Shown here piece after piece: positions 53,377 to 63,454 of a stretch of DNA of 64,000 nucleotides (its first letter is position 1; each line of letters begins with the position of its first letter). A program made the position numbers and the translations under genes. Origin of the DNA: Planctomycetaceae bacterium (GTDB lineage: Bacteria; Planctomycetota; Planctomycetia; Planctomycetales; Planctomycetaceae); the NCBI GenBank assembly GCA_041398825.1, contig JAWKTX010000005.1:369870-433869 (forward strand), written 5' to 3'. The notes under the pieces are model-generated. The model had not been told where the DNA came from, made no database searches, and saw only the letters and a list, made by a program, of their open reading frames with translations.

Positions 53377-56300
53377 ATGCCCAAAGTCGAACTGCCCGAA
53401 CGTCGCAAGGATGCTGAAACGGAAACACCGTCCACGTCCGCTGCGCCTGCTGCCCCGTCGACAGTCAGGAGAAGCCGCGCGGGAAGGCGTTGGTTGATCC
53501 GATTATGCGCTCTGTGCCTGGCAATCTTTATCCTGCTGCCAACGCTGCTTAGCATTTTTGGGCAAATTCCCGGACTGATTTCGAAAGTGCATCCACGGCT
53601 GGCGGAGACACTTCAGTTTCGCACGATTCAGCTTCACTGGTGGTCGGCCATTGAAATCAAGGGCCTGCGTATTCGTGATGTGACCGCGAATGCCCCGGAA
53701 GATGATTCGTCCGCTGATGTACCCGGCGACGACAACTCAACATATGGCCCTGACGGATTGCCGGATGGTCGTTACGTCTTTAGTTCTGAAGTTGTCACAA
53801 GTCGCGAACCGCTGTGGAGAGTAGCCCTGCAAATGGGGCGCGGCGTAGAACTGCGATTTCAGCAACCCGTCCTGAATCTCGTTGTCCGGGACGATGGTTC
53901 CAATCTGCAAAAGACGCTGCAGCATATCAGTGGTTCCAGCGGCGTCAGTCACGAATCCTTCCCCGTGCGTGTGATCTTTGAAGACGGGACTGCCTTTGTT
54001 CAGTCGGTGGCAAGCGACGTGCCGGGATTGCAAACGGGCGACGCGGTCAACAGCAAGACAACTTCGCCGACAGAATCGACACGCGTAACGAACATCAACG
54101 GAGTCTTCTCCACGCTTGATTCGACGTTCGCGCTGCCGGAGTTGCAGCTGGAAGCCTGCATCAATGTCCCCGAAAATTCAGAAGCAGGTGGCAGCATTGA
54201 CCATGCCCTGTCATCCGCTTCGCAGTTGAATCCTCGTCTGGCGGCGAACCTTGATGATCTGACAGCAGACTTCACGCTGTCGCCTCTGATCGATCCACAG
54301 GGTGAGTTTGATAAGTCGGCTTTGTTTGGGCAGCAGGACGGCGTATCGCCTGATGGACCCACAAACGCAGGATCCAGGCTGCGCATTCAGATCACCGGTT
54401 CGGATACCGTCAACAGCCGCCAGTCGGCTGGTTCCGGCGGGGACAACACCAACACCAACGCCAATAGCCGACAGCGCTTAAGCGTTGCCGCGCGCGAACT
54501 GGATCTGAGGGTGGTTCAGCCACTGCTGAGCTACCTGGTTCCGGACCTTCTTTGCGATGGGCAGGTCTCATGTGATGTCCAGGCAGAGCTTGGCGGACAC
54601 AGAATCGCAGACGGGCTTGTGGGCCGGTTCCTCTTACAGGGCCAGAACATCCGGCTTCGCCAGAACACCTGGGCAGCAGGCGAATGGCTTGATCTCGGTA
54701 ACACGTCGGGTTCTGGTGCGGGCGCATTTGCTGTTGACGGGCTGCTGCTGAAAGACATTACTCTTCAGTCAGATATCGTTTCCCTGCGTGGCAATGGAGA
54801 ATTGCGGCATGCGGCAGATGAGAGCGCAACTGCAGGGGACAGCCAGTCATCCGCACCGAACCAGTCGGCAGAACTGCAGGGATCGGTTGATGTCGCTGGA
54901 GTGACCCGGATGCTTCGTTCGACACTTGCCTTGCGAAACGACGTTCAGATTCAGGCGGGTCAGCTGGTTTTCAGTTTGAACGGTGAAGTTGTTGGGGATG
55001 CCGCAGGCGAAACGGACCACGCGGCGAGTTCGCTGGCTCGATGGCAGGCTTCAATTCGACACGAAGGAATTCAGGCGACGCAGGCAGGCAAGTCCATCAG
55101 TCTTGATCCTTCGCTGCGCATTGATGCTGTCGGACCATTGGAGTCAGGACTTCCTGTTGTGCGGCAGTCTCGCCTGACAGGTGCCTTCGGATCGCTGGAT
55201 CTGAGCCCCGGTGAAGGTTTCTGGCAGATAGCCGGCAACGTTCAGCCGGATCTGCTCTGGCAGCAGATCCAGCAGTTTGTGCAATTGCCCCGGCCCGGAA
55301 TCCGGGGCGGCATGTCTGTGCAGGCTCGCATTGGTCATCAATCGGATCGCATCACGCTTTCAGGATTGCAGCTCAACAGTTCCGATTTGAAGGTCAGCAG
55401 CAGTCAGTTGACGGTGTTTCCGCAAAACCCCGTTCCGCAAATGTTTGACGGCAGCGTACACCTGAAAGGCACCGGCTCGGCAATTCGGACACTGATCGCG
55501 CCGTGGCACTCGGCAACATGGCTGGCGGAATACGCAGATGTCACCGTTGAGCTTGCAGCGCAGCCTCAAAAGGCCATTCAGTTACAGGCTCGCATACAGC
55601 CCATTCCGGCTGCAGCGGCAGTGGGGACGCCTGTTCGTTCGGTTTCGGCCAGAAGAACGCCGACAGTCAGCACAGCGAAAGAAGTGTCGACCTTTCAGAT
55701 TGATGAAGCGATCATCGATCTTCAGCTTCAGAACATGACGGGGCTGGACGTGCTGGATGTCAGAAGCGGCCGGTTGTTGCTTCCGGGCATCGCCGCTCAG
55801 TTCAAGGGGACGGTCAGCACCATCAGTGACCTGGTTGTCGTTGACCTGACCGCAGAAACCGAATACGACCTGAATGCGTTGTGCAACCGCCTTCTGCCAG
55901 AGGACACCCCGATCAGGCTGAATGGCCGTGGGCGAGATATCTGGAAAATCACGGGAGCACCCGCCGTTCTGTCGGCGGAGACTTATGCTGCAAATGCCGG
56001 AACCACAAGGAACGTTTCTTTGCCCGCAGGTGTCGGTCCATTGCAGGCCGTCGGAGGAATTACATGGCAGTCCGGTCGTGCCTGGGGACTGGCACTTGGA
56101 AGCAGCCAGGTCAAAGCGACACTGGAAAACGGGATCGTGCGGACAGAACCTATTGAATGTGCGGTTAATTCCGGAAGCCTTACCGTGATGCCACTTTACG
56201 ATCTGATTCATGATCGCGTTCAGATGGCCACGGGCAGCCGAATAGAGAATCTGCCGATCACGCCGGAATTATGTCGTCAGTGGCTCGGTTATCTGGCACC

Positions 56301-56847
56301 AATGATGGCGGATTCCGCGAACGTGTCGGGAGAAGTATCGGCTCGCGTGGAACGATTTGATTATCACCTGAATCAACCCGAAGCGTCAGACATCGCTGCA
56401 ACCATCAGTATTCACCACGCAGAAGCTGCACCCGGGGCTTCTCTGCAGTCACTTCTGGAGACACTGGACGTCATCCGGCGACTTGGTAAATCGGATCGCA
56501 GTTCACTGGTGCGTTCGGTCGTTCTGCCCCAGCAACAGATTCCGATCGCGCTGCGACAGGGTGTGGTAACACATCAGGGACTGATTATTGAACTGTCCGG
56601 CTATCGCGCTCAGACAAGTGGTGCCGTCGGTCTGAATCGTCAGTTGCAAATTATGCTGGACGTTCCGCTCGAAAAAGCAACGGGCGGAAACGACTTTCGC
56701 AGTATTCGCATTCCGGTTCGCGGGACGATTGATTCGCCACAGCCGGACACAGCCGGACTGCTGCAGAATCTTGGCACACAATCGATTCAGAATAACCTGA
56801 ACAACCAGTTGAATAAGCAATTCAATAAGTTGCTGGATAAGCTGTAA
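53377..56847 (+). CDS. Large AsmA/TamB-like membrane-anchored protein
   Basis: 1156 residues from the ATG at 53377 (AGGA lies about eight bases before; ATG 53368 and the TTG at 53338 are other options). The first 45 residues are basic/polar, then one transmembrane helix (LIRLCALCLAIFILLPTLLSIFG). The rest is a long, beta-rich, repetitive periplasmic part with alternating hydrophobic residues (for example LRIRDVTAN, LVVRDDG, TLQSDIVSLRGNGEL), as in AsmA/TamB/DUF3971 proteins that form lipid-conducting grooves across the periplasm. The end is Gln/Asn-rich (NNLNNQLNKQFNKLL). Probably involved in outer-membrane lipid or protein traffic. Alone on its strand; the next gene is a convergent outer-membrane barrel. 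Confidence 0.8.
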   Translation: MPKVELPERRKDAETETPSTSAAPAAPSTVRRSRAGRRWLIRLCALCLAIFILLPTLLSIFGQIPGLISKVHPRLAETLQFRTIQLHWWSAIEIKGLRIRDVTANAPEDDSSADVPGDDNSTYGPDGLPDGRYVFSSEVVTSREPLWRVALQMGRGVELRFQQPVLNLVVRDDGSNLQKTLQHISGSSGVSHESFPVRVIFEDGTAFVQSVASDVPGLQTGDAVNSKTTSPTESTRVTNINGVFSTLDSTFALPELQLEACINVPENSEAGGSIDHALSSASQLNPRLAANLDDLTADFTLSPLIDPQGEFDKSALFGQQDGVSPDGPTNAGSRLRIQITGSDTVNSRQSAGSGGDNTNTNANSRQRLSVAARELDLRVVQPLLSYLVPDLLCDGQVSCDVQAELGGHRIADGLVGRFLLQGQNIRLRQNTWAAGEWLDLGNTSGSGAGAFAVDGLLLKDITLQSDIVSLRGNGELRHAADESATAGDSQSSAPNQSAELQGSVDVAGVTRMLRSTLALRNDVQIQAGQLVFSLNGEVVGDAAGETDHAASSLARWQASIRHEGIQATQAGKSISLDPSLRIDAVGPLESGLPVVRQSRLTGAFGSLDLSPGEGFWQIAGNVQPDLLWQQIQQFVQLPRPGIRGGMSVQARIGHQSDRITLSGLQLNSSDLKVSSSQLTVFPQNPVPQMFDGSVHLKGTGSAIRTLIAPWHSATWLAEYADVTVELAAQPQKAIQLQARIQPIPAAAAVGTPVRSVSARRTPTVSTAKEVSTFQIDEAIIDLQLQNMTGLDVLDVRSGRLLLPGIAAQFKGTVSTISDLVVVDLTAETEYDLNALCNRLLPEDTPIRLNGRGRDIWKITGAPAVLSAETYAANAGTTRNVSLPAGVGPLQAVGGITWQSGRAWGLALGSSQVKATLENGIVRTEPIECAVNSGSLTVMPLYDLIHDRVQMATGSRIENLPITPELCRQWLGYLAPMMADSANVSGEVSARVERFDYHLNQPEASDIAATISIHHAEAAPGASLQSLLETLDVIRRLGKSDRSSLVRSVVLPQQQIPIALRQGVVTHQGLIIELSGYRAQTSGAVGLNRQLQIMLDVPLEKATGGNDFRSIRIPVRGTIDSPQPDTAGLLQNLGTQSIQNNLNNQLNKQFNKLLDKL

Positions 56848-56862
56848 CAACGCAGCGGGCCG

Positions 56863-58302
56863 TCAGATGTTCAGTACGATGCCCAGCAACACTGTATCCT
56901 GCGCTGCAGAGCGATCACTGACCGTTGTAATATCCAGCAGCGGAGCGAATCCCATGCTTCGAATGTATTCCAGAGACAGCATGACATTCGGGTGAGGGTC
57001 GTATCGGAGGCCAAGAACGGCCTGCTGATTGAATTCAAACTGCGATCCGGCGGGACCTTGTTTTCCTTCGCTCCAGCTTCCGGAAATTCGCAGGGGATGA
57101 TTGTTCCAGATGGTGTCGTAGGCGGTCTCCGCGCGGTAAGCAACGACGCGACGGTCTGTGGCCGGCCACGATCTCATCGTCGTGACCATTTCGTATTCTA
57201 TTCGCCACGGGCCAAATTTAGACGCGAGGTTGAAGTCAACAGCGCCGTTCATGTCTCCGGAAACTGCAGGATTCAGATGTTCGGCAATCGCAGCGTCATA
57301 GATGGTCCCATGCAGATAGCCTCCTCCGATAGCGATCCATGAATCCGGAGCAACAGGCCATTGATACCTGGCGTTTGCGGCAAAGTTATTGATGTGCCCA
57401 CGCTGTTCCGAATCGGCCACTCGAATTCCACGGCTGCCGTTCAAGGCGGTTACACTGGCGTTGAAGCCGTCAGTCGCGTATCCAATTCCGGCACCTTCTG
57501 CCAGGGGAGCAAAATAGTGCCAGACGACCGACTGACTGTAGGGACTGAGCGTTCCCATATCGCCAAACGAGACATTCTTCTTGCCGATGAAGGCATACCA
57601 CGGACTTTGCGTCAGATCGCCAAAGGCAACATACGCCTGCCGCATCTGAAAACTTCCCTGTTTGAAGTCCGGGAAGGTAAACACATCTGAAAACAGCGTT
57701 TCTGCGTATCCATGCGCCCAGGTATTGAAATGAACAATTCCAGCCGCATTCGCCTGTGTCATTCGAAAGTCTGTGGCCGCATTTCCGGTAAAGTCTGGTG
57801 GGAAACGTCCGAGATACGAAAACTTACCAGGTCGCGTCACGGCCGCTGCCATCCCCGAAACTCTCATCTGGCCACCCACAACAACCGATGGCGATGTCGT
57901 ACACGGGCTGCCGGGAATGACCAGCAGCAGTTCCTTGTCGGATTGACGATTTTGAAAGTCCAGCAACGGTTCTGTGATGCTGGTATCGAAGCTCAGATAA
58001 CCCTGTGACCCGCAGCGGCCAGATGGACATCCCGCAGTCATTCCGTTGGTCTCGCAGGATCCGGAATCGTAAACCTGTGTGAAGCTGTGTCCGGGCGAGA
58101 AGATACTGTTGGGGCCTGATCCGTTGGCTGGCGCCGTGAATCCGGAGTAAGGGGCGGTGTAGCCAGTTTCGTGAATCCCGCCGACAGACGATGACATTGC
58201 CGGCGGACCGGGCGCCAATGGCTGTGCGGACACCGAAACAGCGCAGGCCAGAAATACAAGGGAGCATGCAAAGAGTTGTCTGAACTTATTGAATGCGTTC
58301 AC
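56863..58302 (-). CDS. Outer-membrane beta-barrel protein (porin-like)
   Basis: 479 residues with a signal peptide (FACSLVFLACAVSVSA-QP) and a low-complexity Gly/Ser/Pro N-terminal stretch with Cys residues. From residue about 150 on, alternating hydrophobic/polar strands with aromatic girdles (WHYFAPLAEGAGIGYATDGF, WRIEYEMVTTMRSW, VMLSLEYIRSMGF) end in a typical strand finishing LLGIVLNI. The segment YAFIGKKNVSFGDMG is like that of LbtU-type porins. Cargo is unknown. Confidence 0.75.
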   Translation of the reverse strand: MNAFNKFRQLFACSLVFLACAVSVSAQPLAPGPPAMSSSVGGIHETGYTAPYSGFTAPANGSGPNSIFSPGHSFTQVYDSGSCETNGMTAGCPSGRCGSQGYLSFDTSITEPLLDFQNRQSDKELLLVIPGSPCTTSPSVVVGGQMRVSGMAAAVTRPGKFSYLGRFPPDFTGNAATDFRMTQANAAGIVHFNTWAHGYAETLFSDVFTFPDFKQGSFQMRQAYVAFGDLTQSPWYAFIGKKNVSFGDMGTLSPYSQSVVWHYFAPLAEGAGIGYATDGFNASVTALNGSRGIRVADSEQRGHINNFAANARYQWPVAPDSWIAIGGGYLHGTIYDAAIAEHLNPAVSGDMNGAVDFNLASKFGPWRIEYEMVTTMRSWPATDRRVVAYRAETAYDTIWNNHPLRISGSWSEGKQGPAGSQFEFNQQAVLGLRYDPHPNVMLSLEYIRSMGFAPLLDITTVSDRSAAQDTVLLGIVLNI

Positions 58303-58683
58303 GATCGTTGGCTGCCGGAAATGGAATGGGGGAAGTTACGTTCGCAACCGGTGTGAGTTCTTCCGTAAGAATGTCACGTGATATTTATGGTTGTATCGGT
58401 TGCGCCGAATGCGCAAAGCAGGTTGTTGCTGGCAGATGCAACATTCTTCGCAGACTGGCCATCAAATGCCCTTTGTTGTCCCGATTCAGCCGGAAGGACC
58501 GGCAATAACTGCCATCCGACACAGCTCACCTTTGGACCGGGTCATTGAATGCCAGAGACGTGTGGGTTTCCCACGGAATGGTCAAATGACGTTCTGCCGG
58601 GGTGATACATGACCGTGGGTTCTGCTCCGGCTACAATTTTCGGCTCACGTCAACAGAGGCCCTGTGCCGCACCGGAGAATGAG
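58303..58683. other. Divergent intergenic region (381 bases)
   Basis: Between the leftward outer-membrane gene and the rightward thioredoxin-TPR gene. Open frames (58293-58508 and others) look random. No terminator was seen; both promoters should be here. A GGAG site precedes the ATG at 58684. Confidence 0.35.
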
Positions 58684-59553
58684 ATGTCAGACTTAAACGC
58701 TGAGTGGATCATTGAAACGACAACGGAGAACTTTCGCCAGGACGTCATTGAGCAGTCGATGGAGCGTCCGGTGGTCGTGGATTTCTGGGCCCCCTGGTGC
58801 AATCCATGCAAACAGTTGATTCCAATGCTGGAAAAACTGGCCAACGAATTCGCAGGGAGATTCGTCCTGGTCAAAGTCAACGTTGATGACTGCCCGGAAG
58901 TCGCTGGTGCATTTGGGGTGCAGTCGATCCCGTTTGTCGTGGCCATGGTGAATGGTCAGCCAGCCTCTCATTTTCAGGGCATTCAGCCCGAACCACAGTT
59001 GAAAGCCTGGATTGAGTCTTTCGTGCCATCCGCTTCGGCTGAAGCTTTCGATCAGGGGCAGCAACTGGAGGCAGATGGAGCCACAGAACTCGCAGAAGCC
59101 GCTTACCGAAACGCCGTTCAGGCAGACCCGGACAAAGCAGCGTACAAGATCGCGCACGCTCGCGTGCTGCTGGCACTCGATCGACAACAGGAGTGTCGTG
59201 AGATCCTGGACGAACTGAATGCTCGAGGATTTCTTGAACCCGAAGCTCAAGTGCTGCAGCAGCAATTGGAGCTCCGAAGTCAGGTTGAAGATTCCGGCGG
59301 AGTCCAGGAGGCACGTTCAGCGCTGGAATCAAACCCCGATGATTTGTCCCTTCAAATCAAACTGGCCGAGGCTCTTGGTGCAGATAATCGGTTTGAAGAA
59401 GCGTGCGAGATGTGTCTTGCCATCATTGGAAAAGATAAGGGAGACATCGGGACAAAAGCCAAGGAAGTGATGGTTGGAATTCTGGGTGTCATGGGGCCCA
59501 AATCGAAACTGGCTTCTGAACTTCGCCGCCGACTGGCAACGGCCTTTTATTAG
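58684..59553 (+). CDS. Thioredoxin-TPR co-chaperone (CnoX/YbbN-like)
   Basis: 289 residues from ATG 58684, chosen because of GGAG before it (the frame opens at 58609). The thioredoxin domain (residues 1-110) has VVDFWAPWCNPCKQLIPML (CNPC active site) and the cis-Pro loop VQSIPFVV. The C-terminal part is TPR-like (AEAAYRNAVQADPDKAAYKIAHARVLLAL and ISLKQIKLAEALGADNRFEEACEMC-type helices). E. coli CnoX has the same plan but a non-redox site (SQHC); the CNPC here suggests redox activity. It protects proteins from oxidation and hands them to chaperones. The frame and gene end at 59553. Confidence 0.9.
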   Translation: MSDLNAEWIIETTTENFRQDVIEQSMERPVVVDFWAPWCNPCKQLIPMLEKLANEFAGRFVLVKVNVDDCPEVAGAFGVQSIPFVVAMVNGQPASHFQGIQPEPQLKAWIESFVPSASAEAFDQGQQLEADGATELAEAAYRNAVQADPDKAAYKIAHARVLLALDRQQECREILDELNARGFLEPEAQVLQQQLELRSQVEDSGGVQEARSALESNPDDLSLQIKLAEALGADNRFEEACEMCLAIIGKDKGDIGTKAKEVMVGILGVMGPKSKLASELRRRLATAFY

Positions 59554-59839
59554 GATCCGCGTAAAGAAAGCCCGGCTGAAAGTCTCACCGGGCAAGCACT
59601 CACCGGCTCCCCATCGCCTGAAAGACGCGTTTGCGGAGTGCTGCACCTGAAGGTGGGCATTGCGATTGAATCAGTTATGCAGGTTACGACATTTCCAGCG
59701 CGATGAGGTCGTGTTGCAACGCCCAGTTCCCGGTTGCCCTACCTGCCTCACGCCCGGCCTGAGCTAAGTTTGGACGGACATCAACTTGGTTTCTGCGGTT
59801 GTCTGCCGCAGGCTTACAGGATCGTAACCGGACTGCATC

Positions 59840-61597
59840 ATGTCGGATCATCGCGCTCAAGTTCCCCTCTGGCTCTCGACGAGCATCGTCGTACTGATCG
59901 CGCTGGTCACGGCAAATGTCATGGCGTGGAGAAGTGTCGAACCGGACTTGTGGGGGCATATCCAGTACGGTGAGGACTGGATCCATGCCGGAGAAATGCC
60001 TCGAACCGCCACGCATACGTTTTCTACCCCTGATCATCCCTGGATCAACCACGAGAATTTCTTTGAGCTGTCGGTAGCGTTTGGTCAGAGAACGATTGGC
60101 GGCGCGGGAATCATTGTTTTCAAGTGTTGTGCTGGTGTCTGGCTGCTTTGGACAATGGTTATCGTCGCACGACGTCGACAGGTATCCACGGTGGCTGCCG
60201 TCGTGGCAATGATTCCTGTTGCGTGGGGACTTGCGGAATTCTGGCTGGCTCGACCCCAGCTGTTTAGTTTTTTGTTCTTCGGTGTGATGTTGATTGCCTT
60301 CGAGAAGGCTTACTCTAACTGGACGGTTGACCGAAGCATTCAATACAGGTGGCTCTGGCTTTGTGTTCCTTTGACAGGCATCTGGACGAATTCGCATGGT
60401 GGCTTTGCAGCGGGACTCTGTGTCTTCATTGCAATCAACGGACTGCGCGTCGTTGAGCTGGTGATCTGGAATCGCAATCAGAATCAGCAACGATCGTGGA
60501 TTGATGCTCTCCGCCAATCGAAAGCTACGATTCTTTCGCTGGGCACTGTTTGCGCGTTCGCCGTGGGGGCCATTTTTGCAAATCCATATGGCTGGGAACT
60601 CCCCTGGTGGATGCTGGTCTCCCTGAGTCAGCCGCGACCTGAAGTCTCGGAGTGGGCCAACATTCTTGACGGAGGCGTTGCAATCGTCCCATTCGGGGTC
60701 CTTTGTCTGCTCACATTCCTTGGACTTCGCTGGACCAGCGTTCGTCGGGACTGGGTTGAAATCGTTGTGCTGCTGCTGATTGCTGTTCAGACAATTGGGC
60801 ATGTTCGCCATCTGGCTTTTTTTGCGATCGCATTCGGCTACTGGATGCCGGCGCACGTGGCCGGGGTCTGGAAACGTCTTGTCGAGTGGCGTCCCACACT
60901 GGGAACGCATCCGGAGTTTTCACGCAACGCCGCGCGAATGCTGATCGCGGAGGTCTGTCTGGTGGCGCTTCTGCTGTTTGGAGCCCTGAGCTGGCAGTTC
61001 AGTCGATTTGGCGTCGACCGAAGTGAATACCCGGTCGCAGCATTCGAGTTCATGAATGAAAACCATATCGAGGGCCGACTGGTTGTCACTTTCGACTGGG
61101 CTCAGTACGCGCTGGCTGCGCTGGCCCCGAATACGACAGTCGGATTCGACGGGCGATATGACACTTGTTACCCACAGGAAGTCGTCGACATCAATTTTGA
61201 TCTGTTGTTTGGTCAGGATCAGTCTCGTCGTCATCGCGGCAAGAATTCCGGACCTGTCGATTCAAACCGGGTGCTGGAACTGGGCCATCCGAACCTGGTT
61301 TTGATGGATCGAATTGCAGACCGGCCTGCCGTTCAGTTTCTGGATCAGCACGACGACTGGGTGCGGATCTACAGCGACGGACTCTCTGTTCTGTGGGGCC
61401 GGAGTACGGTTTATGACGACCCGGATTCTCCGCACTATTTGCCGGTGGCTCGGCGAAGGTTCTCGAACGATATGCCGAAAGGGATCGCTCAGTGGCCCGG
61501 TTTTCCGAATCGGGCAGGGAAAGACGCATTCAATCCTGTGACAGCGAAGCAGGCGTCCGCCAGTCGTGTCGCGTCTAATCCCCAGAAAACGCTGTAG
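59840..61597 (+). CDS. Multi-pass membrane protein, GT-C glycosyltransferase-like
   Basis: 585 residues with about 9-10 hydrophobic helices (for example VLIALVTANVMAW, LLWTMVIVARR, GFAAGLCVFIAINGLRVVELVIW). The first external loop has EPDLWGHIQYGEDW with acidic residues, the place where GT-C glycosyltransferases such as PMT/ArnT carry their catalytic Asp; this loop is the main reason for the assignment. The soluble C-terminal part (VVTFDWAQYALAALAPNTTVGFDGRY) is typical of planctomycete copies. It may transfer a sugar from a lipid carrier in the periplasm. Convergent with dapF. Confidence 0.7.
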   Translation: MSDHRAQVPLWLSTSIVVLIALVTANVMAWRSVEPDLWGHIQYGEDWIHAGEMPRTATHTFSTPDHPWINHENFFELSVAFGQRTIGGAGIIVFKCCAGVWLLWTMVIVARRRQVSTVAAVVAMIPVAWGLAEFWLARPQLFSFLFFGVMLIAFEKAYSNWTVDRSIQYRWLWLCVPLTGIWTNSHGGFAAGLCVFIAINGLRVVELVIWNRNQNQQRSWIDALRQSKATILSLGTVCAFAVGAIFANPYGWELPWWMLVSLSQPRPEVSEWANILDGGVAIVPFGVLCLLTFLGLRWTSVRRDWVEIVVLLLIAVQTIGHVRHLAFFAIAFGYWMPAHVAGVWKRLVEWRPTLGTHPEFSRNAARMLIAEVCLVALLLFGALSWQFSRFGVDRSEYPVAAFEFMNENHIEGRLVVTFDWAQYALAALAPNTTVGFDGRYDTCYPQEVVDINFDLLFGQDQSRRHRGKNSGPVDSNRVLELGHPNLVLMDRIADRPAVQFLDQHDDWVRIYSDGLSVLWGRSTVYDDPDSPHYLPVARRRFSNDMPKGIAQWPGFPNRAGKDAFNPVTAKQASASRVASNPQKTL

Positions 61598-62480
61598 GCA
61601 CGACACCTCGAAAAGATTCTTCCGCGGGTCCCTGCATGAAGACATTCTTTCGATCCGGCCATTCAATCTGCAAGACACCTCCGCGCATCTGGATGCTGAC
61701 GGGCTGATTATCCGGGAATGCTCCGTAGGCAATTCCGGCAACGGCGACCGCGCAGGCGCCGGAACCGCAGGCCATGGTTTCACCGGACCCGCGTTCCCAG
61801 ACACGCACTTTTGCTCGATGGCGATCCAGCACCTGAACGAATTCGACATTCGTGCGGTCCGGAAACAATGTGTGATGTTCGATCGCCGGACCGTTTTCTG
61901 CGAAGTTAATTTCGTCGAGTGTTGAAACAAAGATCACAGCGTGTGGATTACCCATCGAAACGCAGGATGCGACCACCGGTTTTTCGGCGATCATAACGTT
62001 GCTCACAACCGTCTGCCGGACCAGGGCATCCGCGGATCTGATGGCTGAGTTGGCGTTACTGGGTGAGGTGTTCGTGTTGAGGCGAGCCTCACTTGCAGGG
62101 CCCATGTTCACGCGGACGACTGCTTTTTGCTCTGCCGTATGGGATTCAATCACCGATGTTTCGACAATTCGGCTCTGTGTTTCGATACGAAAAGAAGTCT
62201 GAGCAGGGCTGTGATGCTGATGAAGCCACATTGTGATGCACCGGATGGCGTTCCCACACATCGCTCCTTCGGACCCATCAGAGTTGAACATCTGCATCCG
62301 GGCGTCTGCCACTTTGGACGGCAGCATCAGAACCAGACCATCAGAACCGATGCCCGTGTGCCTGTCACTGAGCTGAACGGCCAGTGGTTGCGGCTGAGGG
62401 GGCGCCGGAGCAGCGAAACAGTCGATGAAGACGTAGTCGTTGCCGCAGCCATGCATCTTGATAAACGGTAATTGTCCCAT
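61575..62480 (-). CDS. dapF: Diaminopimelate epimerase
   Basis: About 301 residues from ATG 62480, which gives the usual start MGQLPFIKMHGCGNDYV; an in-frame start at 62507 or 62513 adds a few residues. Both catalytic cysteines are in place: MCGNAIRC and ACGSGACA. Other motifs: DRHTGIGSDGLV, GNPHAVIFV, TNVEFVQV, ERGSGETMACGSG. It converts LL- to meso-diaminopimelate, used for lysine synthesis and, in bacteria with wall, peptidoglycan. It overlaps the end of the GT-C-like gene by 23 bases (convergent) and follows the aldolase gene on the same strand. Confidence 0.95.
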   Translation of the reverse strand: MGQLPFIKMHGCGNDYVFIDCFAAPAPPQPQPLAVQLSDRHTGIGSDGLVLMLPSKVADARMQMFNSDGSEGAMCGNAIRCITMWLHQHHSPAQTSFRIETQSRIVETSVIESHTAEQKAVVRVNMGPASEARLNTNTSPSNANSAIRSADALVRQTVVSNVMIAEKPVVASCVSMGNPHAVIFVSTLDEINFAENGPAIEHHTLFPDRTNVEFVQVLDRHRAKVRVWERGSGETMACGSGACAVAVAGIAYGAFPDNQPVSIQMRGGVLQIEWPDRKNVFMQGPAEESFRGVVPTAFSGD

Positions 62481-62555
62481 CGCAGAGGTATCCCCGACTG
62501 GATTCATGACCAACGACGGCCGTCCCCCGAAAGTTCATAAGAAGAAGACGGGAGA

Positions 62556-63353
62556 TCAATAGCGGGCCAGGTCGGCTGGTGTTTGCGTGAGCCCCAACTG
62601 ACTGACCAGCTCCTGTGCGCGGCTGACCATCATCTTGAGCTCGCTTTGCAGAGCCAGAAACTGCCAGCCTTCTCCGATGCGCTGATTGACTTCATCAATG
62701 GTTTGAAGGTGAATTCCAACCGGAGTCCCGGTCTTCCTGCCGGCGGCCAGTATCCGCTGAAGCATGGCTTCGAATTCCTCAGGGGTTGGTTCCGTTCCGT
62801 CTGGCTTCTTCATCTGCCAGAACAAATCATTGGGCCCAACAAAAATTGCATCCACACCGGGAAGACTGTAGATCGCTTCGGCGTTGTCGACTCCCTGAGG
62901 AGATTCGGTTTGCAGGATCACCAGCACTTCGTCATTCGCGTTCTTGTAATATTCGCCGGCGGACGCCTGAAAGTTCTGTGCCGGAATGCTGCCCCCAATA
63001 GACCGATTGCCTGTCGGTGGATACTTGGCCGCGGCGATCGCAATCTTCGCTTCTTCCACGGTATTAACCATGGGGACGACAACACCCATCGCCCCACCAT
63101 CAAGAACGCGTTTGATCAGATCGTGGTCGCCCCGCGGCACTCTGGCCAGGGGAACACAGCCCGCATCGGCGATGGTGGCGAACATCAGAGAAGCCATTTG
63201 CCAGTCAATCGGAGAATGCTCAAGATCAACCGTCAGCCACGGGAAACCGACCCTGGCCATCAATCGTGCGGTAAATACGTCACCGAATGACAACCATGTT
63301 CCCACCTGTGGTTTTCCGGCGGCCAGAGCGGCCTTGACGGGGTTCTTTTTCAT
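62556..63353 (-). CDS. HpcH/HpaI family aldolase (RhmA/4-hydroxy-2-oxoacid type)
   Basis: 265 residues from ATG 63353; the frame extends to 63443 but the extra part has no family character. TIM-barrel class II aldolase motifs: VGTWLSFGD, WLTVDLEHSPIDW (metal-binding Glu and His region), LARVPRGDHDLIKRVLDGGAMGVVVPMVNT, YPPTGNRSIGG, VILQTESPQG (metal Glu), DAIFVGPNDLFWQM. It cleaves 2-oxo-4-hydroxy acids such as 2-keto-3-deoxy-L-rhamnonate into pyruvate and an aldehyde. It may use the pyruvate-aldol chemistry in sugar-acid breakdown. Same strand as dapF, 75 bases upstream. Confidence 0.9.
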   Translation of the reverse strand: MKKNPVKAALAAGKPQVGTWLSFGDVFTARLMARVGFPWLTVDLEHSPIDWQMASLMFATIADAGCVPLARVPRGDHDLIKRVLDGGAMGVVVPMVNTVEEAKIAIAAAKYPPTGNRSIGGSIPAQNFQASAGEYYKNANDEVLVILQTESPQGVDNAEAIYSLPGVDAIFVGPNDLFWQMKKPDGTEPTPEEFEAMLQRILAAGRKTGTPVGIHLQTIDEVNQRIGEGWQFLALQSELKMMVSRAQELVSQLGLTQTPADLARY

Positions 63354-63454
63354 CGCCTGAGTAGATCCGAGCTGAAAAATGGGTTCAGATTCAACGCCTT
63401 TGACTGAACAACCAAGTGTTGCGACAGCCCGATAGAAACGCAAGCAGACACCCT

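Noticed and set aside
59684..60910. Long minus-strand open frame (408 codons) opposite the GT-C-like gene
   Set aside because: Mirror frame rich in Arg, Gln and Asn with no domain; the plus strand codes for a clear membrane protein.
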